NCBI RefSeq assembly: GCF_004761875.1
Contig: NZ_SJEY01000006.1
Coordinates: 124,001 to 188,000 of the forward strand
Length of the DNA stretch: 64,000 nt
Origin: Roseovarius aestuariivivens
GTDB lineage: Bacteria > Pseudomonadota > Alphaproteobacteria > Rhodobacterales > Rhodobacteraceae
Direction of reading: 5' to 3'
The position numbers were made by a program, and so were the translations under genes. Positions 27,773-35,843 of the stretch are shown in pieces. Under the pieces are notes generated by a model, which did not search any database, had not been told where the DNA came from, and saw only the letters and a program-made list of their open reading frames with translations. The first letter of the stretch is position 1. Each line of letters starts with the position of its first letter.

Positions 27773-27801
27773 TTTATAAGCAATTCCCGGCTCCCTTCCA
27801 A
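27773..27801 (-). promoter_or_regulatory. Promoter of the candidate small RNA
   Basis: The -35 TTGGAA (4 of 6 consensus) and -10 TATAAA (5 of 6) are separated by exactly 17 bases on the minus strand. The only thing downstream before a strong terminator is the short structured RNA. Confidence 0.5.
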
Positions 27802-27880
27802 GTTAAAAGTTTGAAAAGACGAGAATCCGTCTTTACCTTCACCCCCAGACAAACAAGGGCCGAGCAGGATTGTTGCCCAT

Positions 27881-29707
27881 ATGACACCAGTTTTTTTCTC
27901 CTCCGTGCTTCGCGCGGCGGCGGTATCCGCGACGCTCTGGCTGGGGTCTGGCGCAAGCGCCGAACCAAGCCACGCCATAGCTATGTATGGCGACCCCGCC
28001 CTGCCACCTGATTTTGTGTCACTGCCCTATGCCAACCCCAATGCACCCAAGGGCGGGCGCGTGGTCACGGGCAATGTTGGCGGCTTCGACAGCCTCAACG
28101 CCTTCATCCAGAAAGGCGAGGTACCCTGGCAATTGCGCCACCTCACTCACGAGGCGTTGATGGGCCGCTCTTATGACGAACCCTTCACGCTTTACGGCCT
28201 TCTGGCCGAATCGGTCGAGACCGGGCCCGAGCGCGAATGGGTCGAATTCACCCTTCGCCCCGAAGCCCGATTCTCCGATGGCAGCCCGGTCACCCTCGAA
28301 GACGTGATCTGGTCCTACGAGACCATCGGCACACAAGGCCACGGGCGATATCGCGGCTTCTGGCAAAAGGTCGACCGGATTGAGGCCACGGGCCCGCGCT
28401 CGGTGCGCCTGACCTTCAACACCGTCGACCGCGAACTGGCCCTGATCGCCGGGATGCGACCAATCCTGAAAAAGGCCCAGTGGGAGGGCAAGAATTTCGC
28501 GGACGCGCCGATCGAGGACATTCCCATCGGATCCGGTCCCTACGTGGTGTCGGATTACGAGGTTGGGCGTCACGTCACGCTCAAACGCAATCCTGAATAC
28601 TGGGGCGCGGCCCTGCCCTTTCGGCGCGGCACGCATAATTTCGACGAGATCCGTATTGAGTTCTATGGGGACGACACGGTCCTGAAAGAGGCGTTCAAGG
28701 CCAAGGCCCTGTCTTACGTGCGCGAACTCAACGCCGAGAGATGGGCCACCCAGTACGATTTCCCAGCCGTACAGGCCGGCGAGATCACGCTGTCGGAGAT
28801 CCCGCATTCCAAACCGTCGGGCATGACCGGTTTCGTGTTCAATACCCGCCGCGCGCCGCTCGATGACTGGCGCGTGCGCGACGCACTCCTCCACGCGTTC
28901 AATTTCGAGTTCATCAACGACACGCTCACCGGCGGTCGTCAGCCGCGCATCACCTCGTATTTTTCCGGCTCCGAACTCGGCATGCGCGATGGTCCGGCCA
29001 CGGGCCGCGTGCGTGCCCTTCTGGAACCTTTCGCTGATGAACTCTTACCCGGCGCCCTGGACGGCTATGCCCTCCCCCGAAGCGACGGCACCAAGCGGAA
29101 CCGGGGCAATATCCGGCTGGCTATGTCCCTTCTCAACGAAGCCGGCTGGCAAGTTGTAGACGGAGTGCTCCAAAATGCCGACGGTCAGCCTTTCGAGTTG
29201 ACCGTCCTGCTGCGCCAGGATGGTCTGGTCCAGCAGGCGCAGGCTTACATGCAGATTTATGCTCAGGCCCTCGAAAGGCTGGGCATCGCCCTCTCGGTGG
29301 AAACCGCCGACAGCGCGCAATACGCCGAACGCGAGCGGAATTTCGATTTCGACATGACCTTCTTCCGCCGGGCATTCTCTCTCAGCCCCGGCAATGAACA
29401 GTCCTACTACTGGGGCGCGGCCTTCGCCGACCAACCCGGAAGCCGCAACCTGATGGGCATGCGGTCTGAGGCGGCAGAGGCGATGATTGCGGAAATGCTC
29501 TCCGCGGAAAGCCGCGAGGATTTCACCGCCGCGGTGCGCGCACTGGACCGGGTGTTGATTTCAGGTCGCTATGTCATCCCGATTCATCAATACGCCATCG
29601 GCCGCATTGCCCATCTGTCCGAGCTGGCCTATCCTTCTGACCGGCTTCCGATCTACGGGGACGGAATTTGGTTTCTCCCCGAGGTCTGGTGGTCAGAGGC
29701 AGAGTAA
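27881..29707 (+). CDS. Peptide-type extracellular solute-binding protein (family 5), orphan
   Basis: This 608-residue periplasmic binding protein of the oligopeptide/dipeptide class has a signal peptide ending GSGASA. The family's domain starts with PNAPKGGRVV, and the ligand lobe contains FTLRPEARFSDGSPVTLEDVIWSYET-type signatures (two shorter parts are EARFSDGSPV and VTLEDVIWSYE). The length and the PNAPKGG motif are like YejA of the microcin C/peptide importer. No permease or ATPase genes adjoin, so it must serve a transporter encoded elsewhere. The ligand is unknown. Confidence 0.88.
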   Translation: MTPVFFSSVLRAAAVSATLWLGSGASAEPSHAIAMYGDPALPPDFVSLPYANPNAPKGGRVVTGNVGGFDSLNAFIQKGEVPWQLRHLTHEALMGRSYDEPFTLYGLLAESVETGPEREWVEFTLRPEARFSDGSPVTLEDVIWSYETIGTQGHGRYRGFWQKVDRIEATGPRSVRLTFNTVDRELALIAGMRPILKKAQWEGKNFADAPIEDIPIGSGPYVVSDYEVGRHVTLKRNPEYWGAALPFRRGTHNFDEIRIEFYGDDTVLKEAFKAKALSYVRELNAERWATQYDFPAVQAGEITLSEIPHSKPSGMTGFVFNTRRAPLDDWRVRDALLHAFNFEFINDTLTGGRQPRITSYFSGSELGMRDGPATGRVRALLEPFADELLPGALDGYALPRSDGTKRNRGNIRLAMSLLNEAGWQVVDGVLQNADGQPFELTVLLRQDGLVQQAQAYMQIYAQALERLGIALSVETADSAQYAERERNFDFDMTFFRRAFSLSPGNEQSYYWGAAFADQPGSRNLMGMRSEAAEAMIAEMLSAESREDFTAAVRALDRVLISGRYVIPIHQYAIGRIAHLSELAYPSDRLPIYGDGIWFLPEVWWSEAE

Positions 29708-29753
29708 AACACCGCCAAAAGTGCGGAAACCAAAAGATCGAAGGCAGGTTCAA

Positions 29754-29867
29754 ATGAAGAAGATTGCCCTTGTCGCGCTGATCGCGGCCCTTGCGGGCTG
29801 CGCCACCGTGGATGGCATCGGTCAGGATATCTCCGGCGCATCGCGCGGCATCCAAAGCTGGTTCTGA
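29754..29867 (+). CDS. Entericidin-like small lipoprotein
   Basis: The product is only 37 residues: a basic start (MKKIALVALIAALAG), a lipobox AGC with Cys16, and a short tail with VDGIGQDISGAS. This pattern matches the entericidin EcnA/EcnB family of tiny membrane lipoproteins, linked in E. coli to programmed lysis, with one member acting as antidote. Only one such gene is seen here. AGG lies ten bases before the ATG at 29754. It follows the solute-binding protein by 46 bases. Confidence 0.8.
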   Translation: MKKIALVALIAALAGCATVDGIGQDISGASRGIQSWF

Positions 29868-29935
29868 TCCGGCACACCGGGCTACGGCCCGCAACGGTCT
29901 TGAAAGATTTGCACGCCTCGGCTACGCCTTGAGGC

Positions 29936-30418
29936 ATGAATATTCTTTGTCTCGGTACCGGTAATTCGGCCCGCTCGATCCTTCTTGAAACGATCCTCAA
30001 CGAAGAGGGCATGATGCAGGGCATCCGCGCCTTTTCCGCGGGTCAGTCCCCCGTCGAAAAGGTCAATCCTCACGCGCTCAAGATCCTTGAGGAAAAGGAA
30101 TACGACATTCTGCCGCTTGAGCCGCAGAGCTGGGACATCTTCGCCGGGGACGAAGCCCCGATGATGGATATCGTCATCACCGTCTGCGACGCCGCAGCCG
30201 AAGCCGCGCAGCCAGAATGGCCGGGTAATCCGGTGGTGGCTCACTGGCCGGTACCTGACCCATCCAAGGCCTCCGAAGCCGAACAAGAAAAAGCCGTGCG
30301 CGCCGCCTACGACCTGCTCAACCGCCGGGTCGAGGCGCTTCTGGACCTGCCCTTCGACAACATGGAACAGGGCGAATTGAAGGCGACGCTGGACAGGGTC
30401 GCCGGACAGGTCACCTGA
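29936..30418 (+). CDS. ArsC/LMW-phosphatase fold protein lacking the catalytic cysteine
   Basis: The product is 160 residues, of the arsenate reductase (low-molecular-weight phosphatase) fold. The P-loop reads CLGTGNSARS: the nucleophile position of the CX5R motif is Gly7 (codon GGT, 29954-29956), with a Cys two residues earlier at position 5. The conserved downstream cysteine pair is reduced to Cys84 (TVCDAAAE); the partner is Gln92 before PEWPG. The AHWPVPDP segment is kept. Two losses suggest a non-catalytic or repurposed protein and not a read error. It sits five bases before a tautomerase gene. Confidence 0.85.
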   Translation: MNILCLGTGNSARSILLETILNEEGMMQGIRAFSAGQSPVEKVNPHALKILEEKEYDILPLEPQSWDIFAGDEAPMMDIVITVCDAAAEAAQPEWPGNPVVAHWPVPDPSKASEAEQEKAVRAAYDLLNRRVEALLDLPFDNMEQGELKATLDRVAGQVT

Positions 30419-30422
30419 GCCT

Positions 30423-30641
30423 ATGCCACTGATCGACATCCAGGTCATGGAAGGCGTGTTTTCCGACGAGGAAAAGGCGCAGCTCATTCAGGAGACCGCG
30501 AAAGCCTTCGGCAAAGTCGCCGGTCAGCGCATGCAAGAGCTGACTTCTGTCCGCGTGCACGAGATCAAAAGCGGCCATTGGGGCGGCGCCGACAGCGTCT
30601 GGACCACCGAGCGCGCGCTTCAGGAGAAAGCCAAGGGCTAA
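30423..30641 (+). CDS. 4-oxalocrotonate tautomerase family protein
   Basis: The product is 72 residues, beginning MPLIDIQVMEG so that Pro1 is exposed after methionine removal; this N-terminal proline is the catalytic base in the tautomerase superfamily. The rest (VRVHEIKSGHWGG) fits a small hexameric or dimeric member. The substrate is unknown. It follows the ArsC-like gene by four bases, and its 3' end overlaps the convergent hflX by four bases. Confidence 0.88.
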   Translation: MPLIDIQVMEGVFSDEEKAQLIQETAKAFGKVAGQRMQELTSVRVHEIKSGHWGGADSVWTTERALQEKAKG

Positions 30642-31915
30642 AGCCCGTCGAACTGCGCCTTTTGCGTCGCGTTCCACCGAACGGTCAGATGATGACCGTC
30701 CTCGTCCTGCGCCTCATTCTCGACAAGCCCCTTCTCGAAAAGCCACGCGCGCTTGCGGCCCTCGTCAAAGCCAAGCGTGATCCGCTCGACATGCGTCGTG
30801 CCAGCCAGTCGGGCAACGATGGCGTCGCTCAGCGCCTGCATGCCCTCGCCGGTCATCGCCGAAAGAAGTTGCACATCGTCCCTGCGCGCAGCGCGATTCT
30901 CCGCCTCCAACCGCGAGTCCGGCGGCAGGCGATCAATCTTGTTCCAGACCTCGATCTGCGGCACCGTCTCTGTGACGCCGAGACTCTCGAGGATGGCGCG
31001 CACATCCTGCGCCTGCTCTTCTGTCTCGGGATGAGAGATATCTCGCACGTGGCAAATCAGATCAGCCGCCAGAACCTCTTCCAGCGTCGCCCGGAATGCC
31101 GCGACCAACTCGGTCGGCAGGTCACTGATGAATCCCACCGTGTCAGACAGGATCACCTCCGGCCCACCGCCCGGCAGCGGGATCTTGCGCATCGTGGGAT
31201 CAAGCGTGGCGAACAACATGTCCTTGGCCATGACCTCGGCCCCGGTCAACCGATTGAACAGCGTGGATTTGCCCGCATTTGTGTAACCGACAAGCGCCAC
31301 GATCGGAAATGGCACCTTGGCGCGCGCCTCGCGATGCAGGCCGCGCGTCTTGGCAACCTTTTCAAGCTGCCGGCGCAGCCGCACAAGCTGTTCGTCGATG
31401 GCACGCCGGTCCGCTTCGATTTGCGTCTCGCCCGGGCCACCAACGAACCCCAGACCGCCACGCTGGCGTTCAAGGTGGGTCCAGGCCCGCACCAGCCGTG
31501 TCCGTTGATAGCTGAGCGCCGCCATTTCCACCTGCAATACACCTTCCCGCGTGGCCGCACGATCCGAGAAAATCTCGAGGATCAGCCCGGTACGGTCCAG
31601 CAGCTTGACCTTCAGCGCCTTTTCAAGATTGCGCTGCTGCACCGGCGTGACAGGCCCGTCGATCAACAAAAGCTCCAGCTCCTGTGCCTCGACCAGCGCG
31701 CGCAGCTCTTCGACCTTACCTTTCCCGAACAGCATCCCCGGATGCGGCTTTGCCAGCCGAACCACCGTGCCGCCGACCACATCGAGCCCGGGCAGCGCAT
31801 GGGCCAGCGCCACGGCCTCTTCCAGCGCATGCTCCGGTGCGCGCAGCTGATCCTTGCTGGGGATGTCGGGATGCAGAACCCAGGCGCGGGTGTCGTCAGC
31901 CTTGGTCTGCGTCAA
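30638..31915 (-). CDS. hflX: Ribosome-associated GTPase HflX
   Basis: This 425-residue HflX splits or rescues stalled 70S ribosomes in the known systems. An N-terminal HflX domain with the glycine-rich block [17 protein letters not shown] leads to a GTPase domain with G1 [10 protein letters not shown]3 DTVGF and G4 NKID. Translation appears to start at a TTG (31915) that overlaps the hfq stop codon (TTGA), with no alternative ATG before the conserved core. This predicts coupling to hfq. Confidence 0.93.
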   Translation of the reverse strand: MTQTKADDTRAWVLHPDIPSKDQLRAPEHALEEAVALAHALPGLDVVGGTVVRLAKPHPGMLFGKGKVEELRALVEAQELELLLIDGPVTPVQQRNLEKALKVKLLDRTGLILEIFSDRAATREGVLQVEMAALSYQRTRLVRAWTHLERQRGGLGFVGGPGETQIEADRRAIDEQLVRLRRQLEKVAKTRGLHREARAKVPFPIVALVGYTNAGKSTLFNRLTGAEVMAKDMLFATLDPTMRKIPLPGGGPEVILSDTVGFISDLPTELVAAFRATLEEVLAADLICHVRDISHPETEEQAQDVRAILESLGVTETVPQIEVWNKIDRLPPDSRLEAENRAARRDDVQLLSAMTGEGMQALSDAIVARLAGTTHVERITLGFDEGRKRAWLFEKGLVENEAQDEDGHHLTVRWNATQKAQFDGL

Positions 31916-32151
31916 GACGCGTCGTCACCGTCATACAGATTGACAGGCTGTGACGGCATGATGGTCGACACCGCGTGCTTGTAGACAAGCTGCGACTGCC
32001 CGTCCCGGCGCAACAGAATGCAGAAATTGTCGAACCAGGTGATCACGCCCTGAAGTTTCACACCATTGATCAAAAAGACGGTAACGGGAATTTTGGTCTT
32101 ACGAACCTGGTTAAGAAATGCGTCCTGCAGATTCTGTCTGTCTGTCGCCAT
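31912..32151 (-). CDS. hfq: RNA chaperone Hfq
   Basis: This 79-residue Hfq is a hexameric Sm-like protein that pairs small RNAs with mRNAs. Sm1 and Sm2 are recognisable ([38 protein letters not shown] and [11 protein letters not shown]). The YKH residues of the Sm2 U-binding site are present. The ATG at 32151 is preceded by AAAGG. It is between trkH and hflX, the usual order in Rhodobacter relatives (where hfq was once called nrfA). Confidence 0.97.
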   Translation of the reverse strand: MATDRQNLQDAFLNQVRKTKIPVTVFLINGVKLQGVITWFDNFCILLRRDGQSQLVYKHAVSTIMPSQPVNLYDGDDAS

Positions 32152-32285
32152 AGTCAATCAAAGCCTTTGTTCTTACGCGCGCCGCGAACCGGCGCCACCT
32201 CTCCCTCGGGCGGAGTATGAAGCGCGCGCATCGGAGTTTCCAGCCCAAAAATCAAATCCTTGAGGGCGCCCGATATGCGGCTTTG

Positions 32286-33821
32286 TCAGCTGCGCCAGAG
32301 CCCGGGGTTCAAGAGGGCGATGATTGCCAGCGTCTCCAACCTGCCGACCACCATGGCGCCCGCGAACACAAGCTTTGCGCCGGCACTCAGCTCCAGAAGC
32401 GCGATGGGCGCGTCGGCGGCGATCTGCGTCAGCGGCCCGGCGGTAGACAGCGCCGCGATAGTCAGCACAAGCGCGTCCTGGAATTCCGCGCCAAAGGCGG
32501 CCATGACCACCGTGATCAGGGCCAGCGACAGCGCGAACAGCATGAAAAAGATCCAGGCGATGAATGCGCCTTGCCGCCGGATCCGTCGGCTTGTCGCGCC
32601 GGCGCGGCCCACCGACGAAGGGTGCACCAGGCGCTCCATTTCGCGCTGGCCGTTGAGATAAAGCGCGTAAACCCGCAAAAGCTTTACCCCGCCCGCCGTC
32701 GTGGCCACTCCGCCGCCCAGCATCGCAAGGCCCAACAGCAACAGGCCGGGTGTCTCAAGCCCTGACCAGACCCGCGCATCCTCCCACGCTGCACTTTCGA
32801 ATCCGCTCGTGGACAGGAAAGACAAAACCGTGAAAACAGAGCCCCAAAGCGCCCCCAGCGCGAGCTGCAGGTTTTCCACCTCTCCTGCCCCGCCATCCTC
32901 GAACGTGGCCAGCCAGTGACGGGAGAAGAGCAATAGGGGTACGCCGATTACGAGGGCGATACCGATACGGAATTCCGGATCCTGCAAAAGCCCTGTCTGA
33001 CGGCTCGACACCGTGTCGGTGGAAAATGTCAGGCGCGACAGCGCGAACAGCATGAAAAGAAAGATCACCGCCTCGCCGCCAAAGCCCGATCCGGCGTTCT
33101 CGACGCCACCCACCGGCGAAATGCCGCTCGTGGCCATCGTCGACATCGCATGGATCGCGGCCACCAATGGCCGATCTCCTCCGATCAGAAGCATCACCCA
33201 GAGCATGCCGCTCAACCCGGCATAGATCGGGGCCAGCTCCCACGTGGCCTGTGCCAACCGACGTCCCGAACTGGCTCTCTCGAACCGGTCGAACCGCGCA
33301 TCCGGCGCGCCCTGCCCCGGTTCGGCCGACACCGTCACCTCGAAGCCCCCCAGATTGAGCGGCGCAAGCACCGCCGAGGCCATCACCCAGATCAAAAGAC
33401 CGCCCAGCCACCCGACAAGCCCGCGCCAAAGATGCAGGCTGTCGACGAGCCGGCGCGCGTCCTCGAAAAGCGTGGCACCGGTCGTCGTCAGGCTCGAGAC
33501 CATCTCGACATAGGCATTGAGATACCGCGTCGTCTCCAAACCCTCGTAGAAGGGCAGCGCGAGGTACAGCGGCAGCGCCGTGTAGGCGAGAAAGAGCGAG
33601 GCGAGGTTTTCCAGATCGGTCCGGTCTCTGGGCGGGCGTCCGGTCATGGCAAGCCCGACGATGGCCACCCCCGCAAGGCCGAGAAGAGCTGCGTAAAAAA
33701 AGGCTTGCGCAACGCTGTGATCCTGCTGGTAAAGCGCATGCAGTGCGGGCACGAGCATCGCCAGCGCAGCAAGACCCGTCAACAGCAGGATCAAAGGCAG
33801 CTCTTGAAGCCGCGCGGTCAT
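32286..33821 (-). CDS. trkH: Potassium uptake protein TrkH
   Basis: This 511-residue multi-span inner-membrane protein carries the selectivity-filter-like loops of the Trk/Ktr family (SSLTTTGATLFED, MSTMATSGISPVGG, LSFLSTSGFES and AALSTAGPLTQIA). It imports potassium together with TrkA. The start at 33821 is 16 bases past the trkA stop codon; the frame is open to 33890, overlapping trkA. It is followed by hfq and hflX. Confidence 0.95.
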   Translation of the reverse strand: MTARLQELPLILLLTGLAALAMLVPALHALYQQDHSVAQAFFYAALLGLAGVAIVGLAMTGRPPRDRTDLENLASLFLAYTALPLYLALPFYEGLETTRYLNAYVEMVSSLTTTGATLFEDARRLVDSLHLWRGLVGWLGGLLIWVMASAVLAPLNLGGFEVTVSAEPGQGAPDARFDRFERASSGRRLAQATWELAPIYAGLSGMLWVMLLIGGDRPLVAAIHAMSTMATSGISPVGGVENAGSGFGGEAVIFLFMLFALSRLTFSTDTVSSRQTGLLQDPEFRIGIALVIGVPLLLFSRHWLATFEDGGAGEVENLQLALGALWGSVFTVLSFLSTSGFESAAWEDARVWSGLETPGLLLLGLAMLGGGVATTAGGVKLLRVYALYLNGQREMERLVHPSSVGRAGATSRRIRRQGAFIAWIFFMLFALSLALITVVMAAFGAEFQDALVLTIAALSTAGPLTQIAADAPIALLELSAGAKLVFAGAMVVGRLETLAIIALLNPGLWRS

Positions 33822-33837
33822 GCTCCGCCCTCGCGCA

Positions 33838-35214
33838 TCAGAAGAAATCGATCGAGACCTGCAGCAACTGCTCGACCGCCGATACGTCATCGGCTAGCGA
33901 GAACAGAACCACCACGTCGCCGGCCTCGATCCGCAGACTGCCGCTGGGCTTCTTGATCACACCGTCCTTGAGCACGCCGCCCACAAGCACGCCTTCGGGA
34001 AAGTCGATGTCGCGGATGGCTGTGCCCGCGATGGACGAGGTCGACATCACCTCGGCCTCGATCACCTCCGCTTCCGCATCGCCCAGCGAATAGACCGACC
34101 GCACGCGTCCGCTGCGGATATGGCGCAGAATCGAACTGACGGTGGTGGCCCGCGGGTTGATATACGCGTCGATTCCAAGCGGATCCATCAGCGGCAAAAG
34201 CGTGGGATCGTTGATCAGAGCAATGGCATAGGGACAGCCCGCTGCCTTGGCCCGAACCGCCGCCAGCATGTTGGTCTTGTCGTCATCGGTCACCGCCAGC
34301 ACCGCATCGGCGCGGCTGATCCCCGCCTCGTCCAGAAGCCGGCTGTCCAGCCCGTCGCCGTTAAGCACGATCGTGCGTTCCAGCACGTCGGCGGCGCGCT
34401 CCGCGCAACGCCGCTCACGCTCGATGACCTTGGTGCGGGTGCGCTTGCCGCGCTCTTCCAGCGCGCGCGCCACCGCGAGGCCAATATTTCCCCCGCCGAT
34501 GATCACAAGCCGCTCCTGCTTGCGCTGCTCCTTGCCGAAAACCTCGACCGTGCGCGGGATGTCCTCGGTCGGCGCGAAGACATAAGCCTCGTCGCCCGCG
34601 AAAAGCTGGTCACCCGACTCCGGCGCGAAAAGCCGCCCATCGCGCCGCACGCCGACGACCACAGCGCGCAGGGTGGAAAAGAGATCGGTCAATTGCCGCA
34701 AGGGCGTGTTGACGATCGGGCAATCCTCCTCGACCCGCAGACCAAGAAGCTGCGCTTTGCCGTCCATGAAGGTTTCCGTATCGAATGCCGCCGGTGCCGC
34801 CAGCCGTTGCAGCGCGGCCTCGGCGACCTCGCGTTCGGGGCTGATCACCACGTCGATCGGCATATGGTCACGCCGGTAAAGATCCGAATAGATCGCATCG
34901 AGATAGCTTTGCGAGCGCAGCCGCGCGATCTTGCGGCTTATGGCGAAAACCGAATGCGCCACCTGGCAGGTCACCATGTTGACCTCATCCGAGTATGTGG
35001 CGGCAATGATCATGTCGGCGTCGCGCGCGCCGGCATTGTCCAGAACGTCGGGATAGCTGGCAAATCCGGTGATCCCCTGCACGTCGAGCGTCTCGGTCGC
35101 GCGCCGCACAAGATCCGGATTATTGTCCACCACGGTGACGTCGTTGCGCTCTCCGGAAAGATGCCGCGCGATCTGCCAGCCCACCTGACCGGCCCCGCAG
35201 ATGATCACCTTCAT
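33838..35214 (-). CDS. trkA: Trk potassium transporter regulatory subunit TrkA
   Basis: The product is 458 residues with two tandem RCK modules. The N-terminal Rossmann motif is IICGAGQVGWQIARHL and the second is IIGGGNIGLAVARALE; each is followed by an RCK-C ligand domain. It binds NAD(H)/ATP at the cytoplasmic face and gates TrkH. The tight spacing to trkH supports an operon. The ntr cluster lies upstream, separated by a lipoprotein gene on the other strand. Confidence 0.95.
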   Translation of the reverse strand: MKVIICGAGQVGWQIARHLSGERNDVTVVDNNPDLVRRATETLDVQGITGFASYPDVLDNAGARDADMIIAATYSDEVNMVTCQVAHSVFAISRKIARLRSQSYLDAIYSDLYRRDHMPIDVVISPEREVAEAALQRLAAPAAFDTETFMDGKAQLLGLRVEEDCPIVNTPLRQLTDLFSTLRAVVVGVRRDGRLFAPESGDQLFAGDEAYVFAPTEDIPRTVEVFGKEQRKQERLVIIGGGNIGLAVARALEERGKRTRTKVIERERRCAERAADVLERTIVLNGDGLDSRLLDEAGISRADAVLAVTDDDKTNMLAAVRAKAAGCPYAIALINDPTLLPLMDPLGIDAYINPRATTVSSILRHIRSGRVRSVYSLGDAEAEVIEAEVMSTSSIAGTAIRDIDFPEGVLVGGVLKDGVIKKPSGSLRIEAGDVVVLFSLADDVSAVEQLLQVSIDFF

Positions 35215-35315
35215 GGGTTCAGCCTCTTTATGCGTCCCGAAAGCGTGGCATGACAGAAGCCCGCGCGCCGGTCAATTCCTTTGTCCCGCCCGCGGCGACG
35301 CGCTAGACTGCCTAC

Positions 35316-35786
35316 ATGCCCGTCTCGCGCGTCCTCCTTATCCTTGCGGCCTGTGCCCTGCTGTCGGGCTGCCTTCCGGTTCCCTTGTATTACCGCGAGG
35401 GTGCGGCGGTAGCGCAGATAGACGCGGCCGAAACACGCTGCCGGGTCGCAGCGCTGCGCGAGGTCCCCGAGGCCCGGCGTACGCGCTACATCCCGCCGAC
35501 CTACAGCTATCCAACCACCTGCAATGCCGCCGGTGTCTGCCGCACGACGCCGATCCTGATTTCTCCCGGGCGCTGGGAAACATACGACGCGAATGAGGGC
35601 CTGCGCGCCGAGACCGCCAAGCTCTGCATGGCCGAAAAGGGATATGCCCGCATCCGTCTGAAGCCCTGCGCACCCGCTGTAATCGAGGCAACGCGGCTCA
35701 CCGCCACGCAGGTGCAGCCGGCGCTGACCGCGCGCTCCTGTATCATCCGTCTCAATACCGGTCGCTACAAGATCGTCACGCCCTGA
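35316..35786 (+). CDS. Lipoprotein of unknown function
   Basis: The product is 156 residues with a clear lipoprotein signal (VLLILAACALLSGC, Cys19). The mature protein has several cysteines (TRCRV, TTCNAAGVC, KLCMAEKG, KPCAP, RSCII) suggesting disulfides in the periplasm. I do not recognise its family. It is the only plus-strand gene between the minus-strand trkA and ntrX, and its 3' end faces ntrX. Confidence 0.65.
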   Translation: MPVSRVLLILAACALLSGCLPVPLYYREGAAVAQIDAAETRCRVAALREVPEARRTRYIPPTYSYPTTCNAAGVCRTTPILISPGRWETYDANEGLRAETAKLCMAEKGYARIRLKPCAPAVIEATRLTATQVQPALTARSCIIRLNTGRYKIVTP

Positions 35787-35843
35787 GGCATCGCGCGGAC
35801 GACGTCCGCCCAAGAAACCTGTGGGCGAAGCGACGCCTTTGGA

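Noticed and set aside
27718-27978. An 86-residue minus-strand frame upstream of the solute-binding protein
   Set aside because: It overlaps the promoter and small-RNA region, has no ribosome site and no plausible composition. The terminator and promoter fit a non-coding RNA better.
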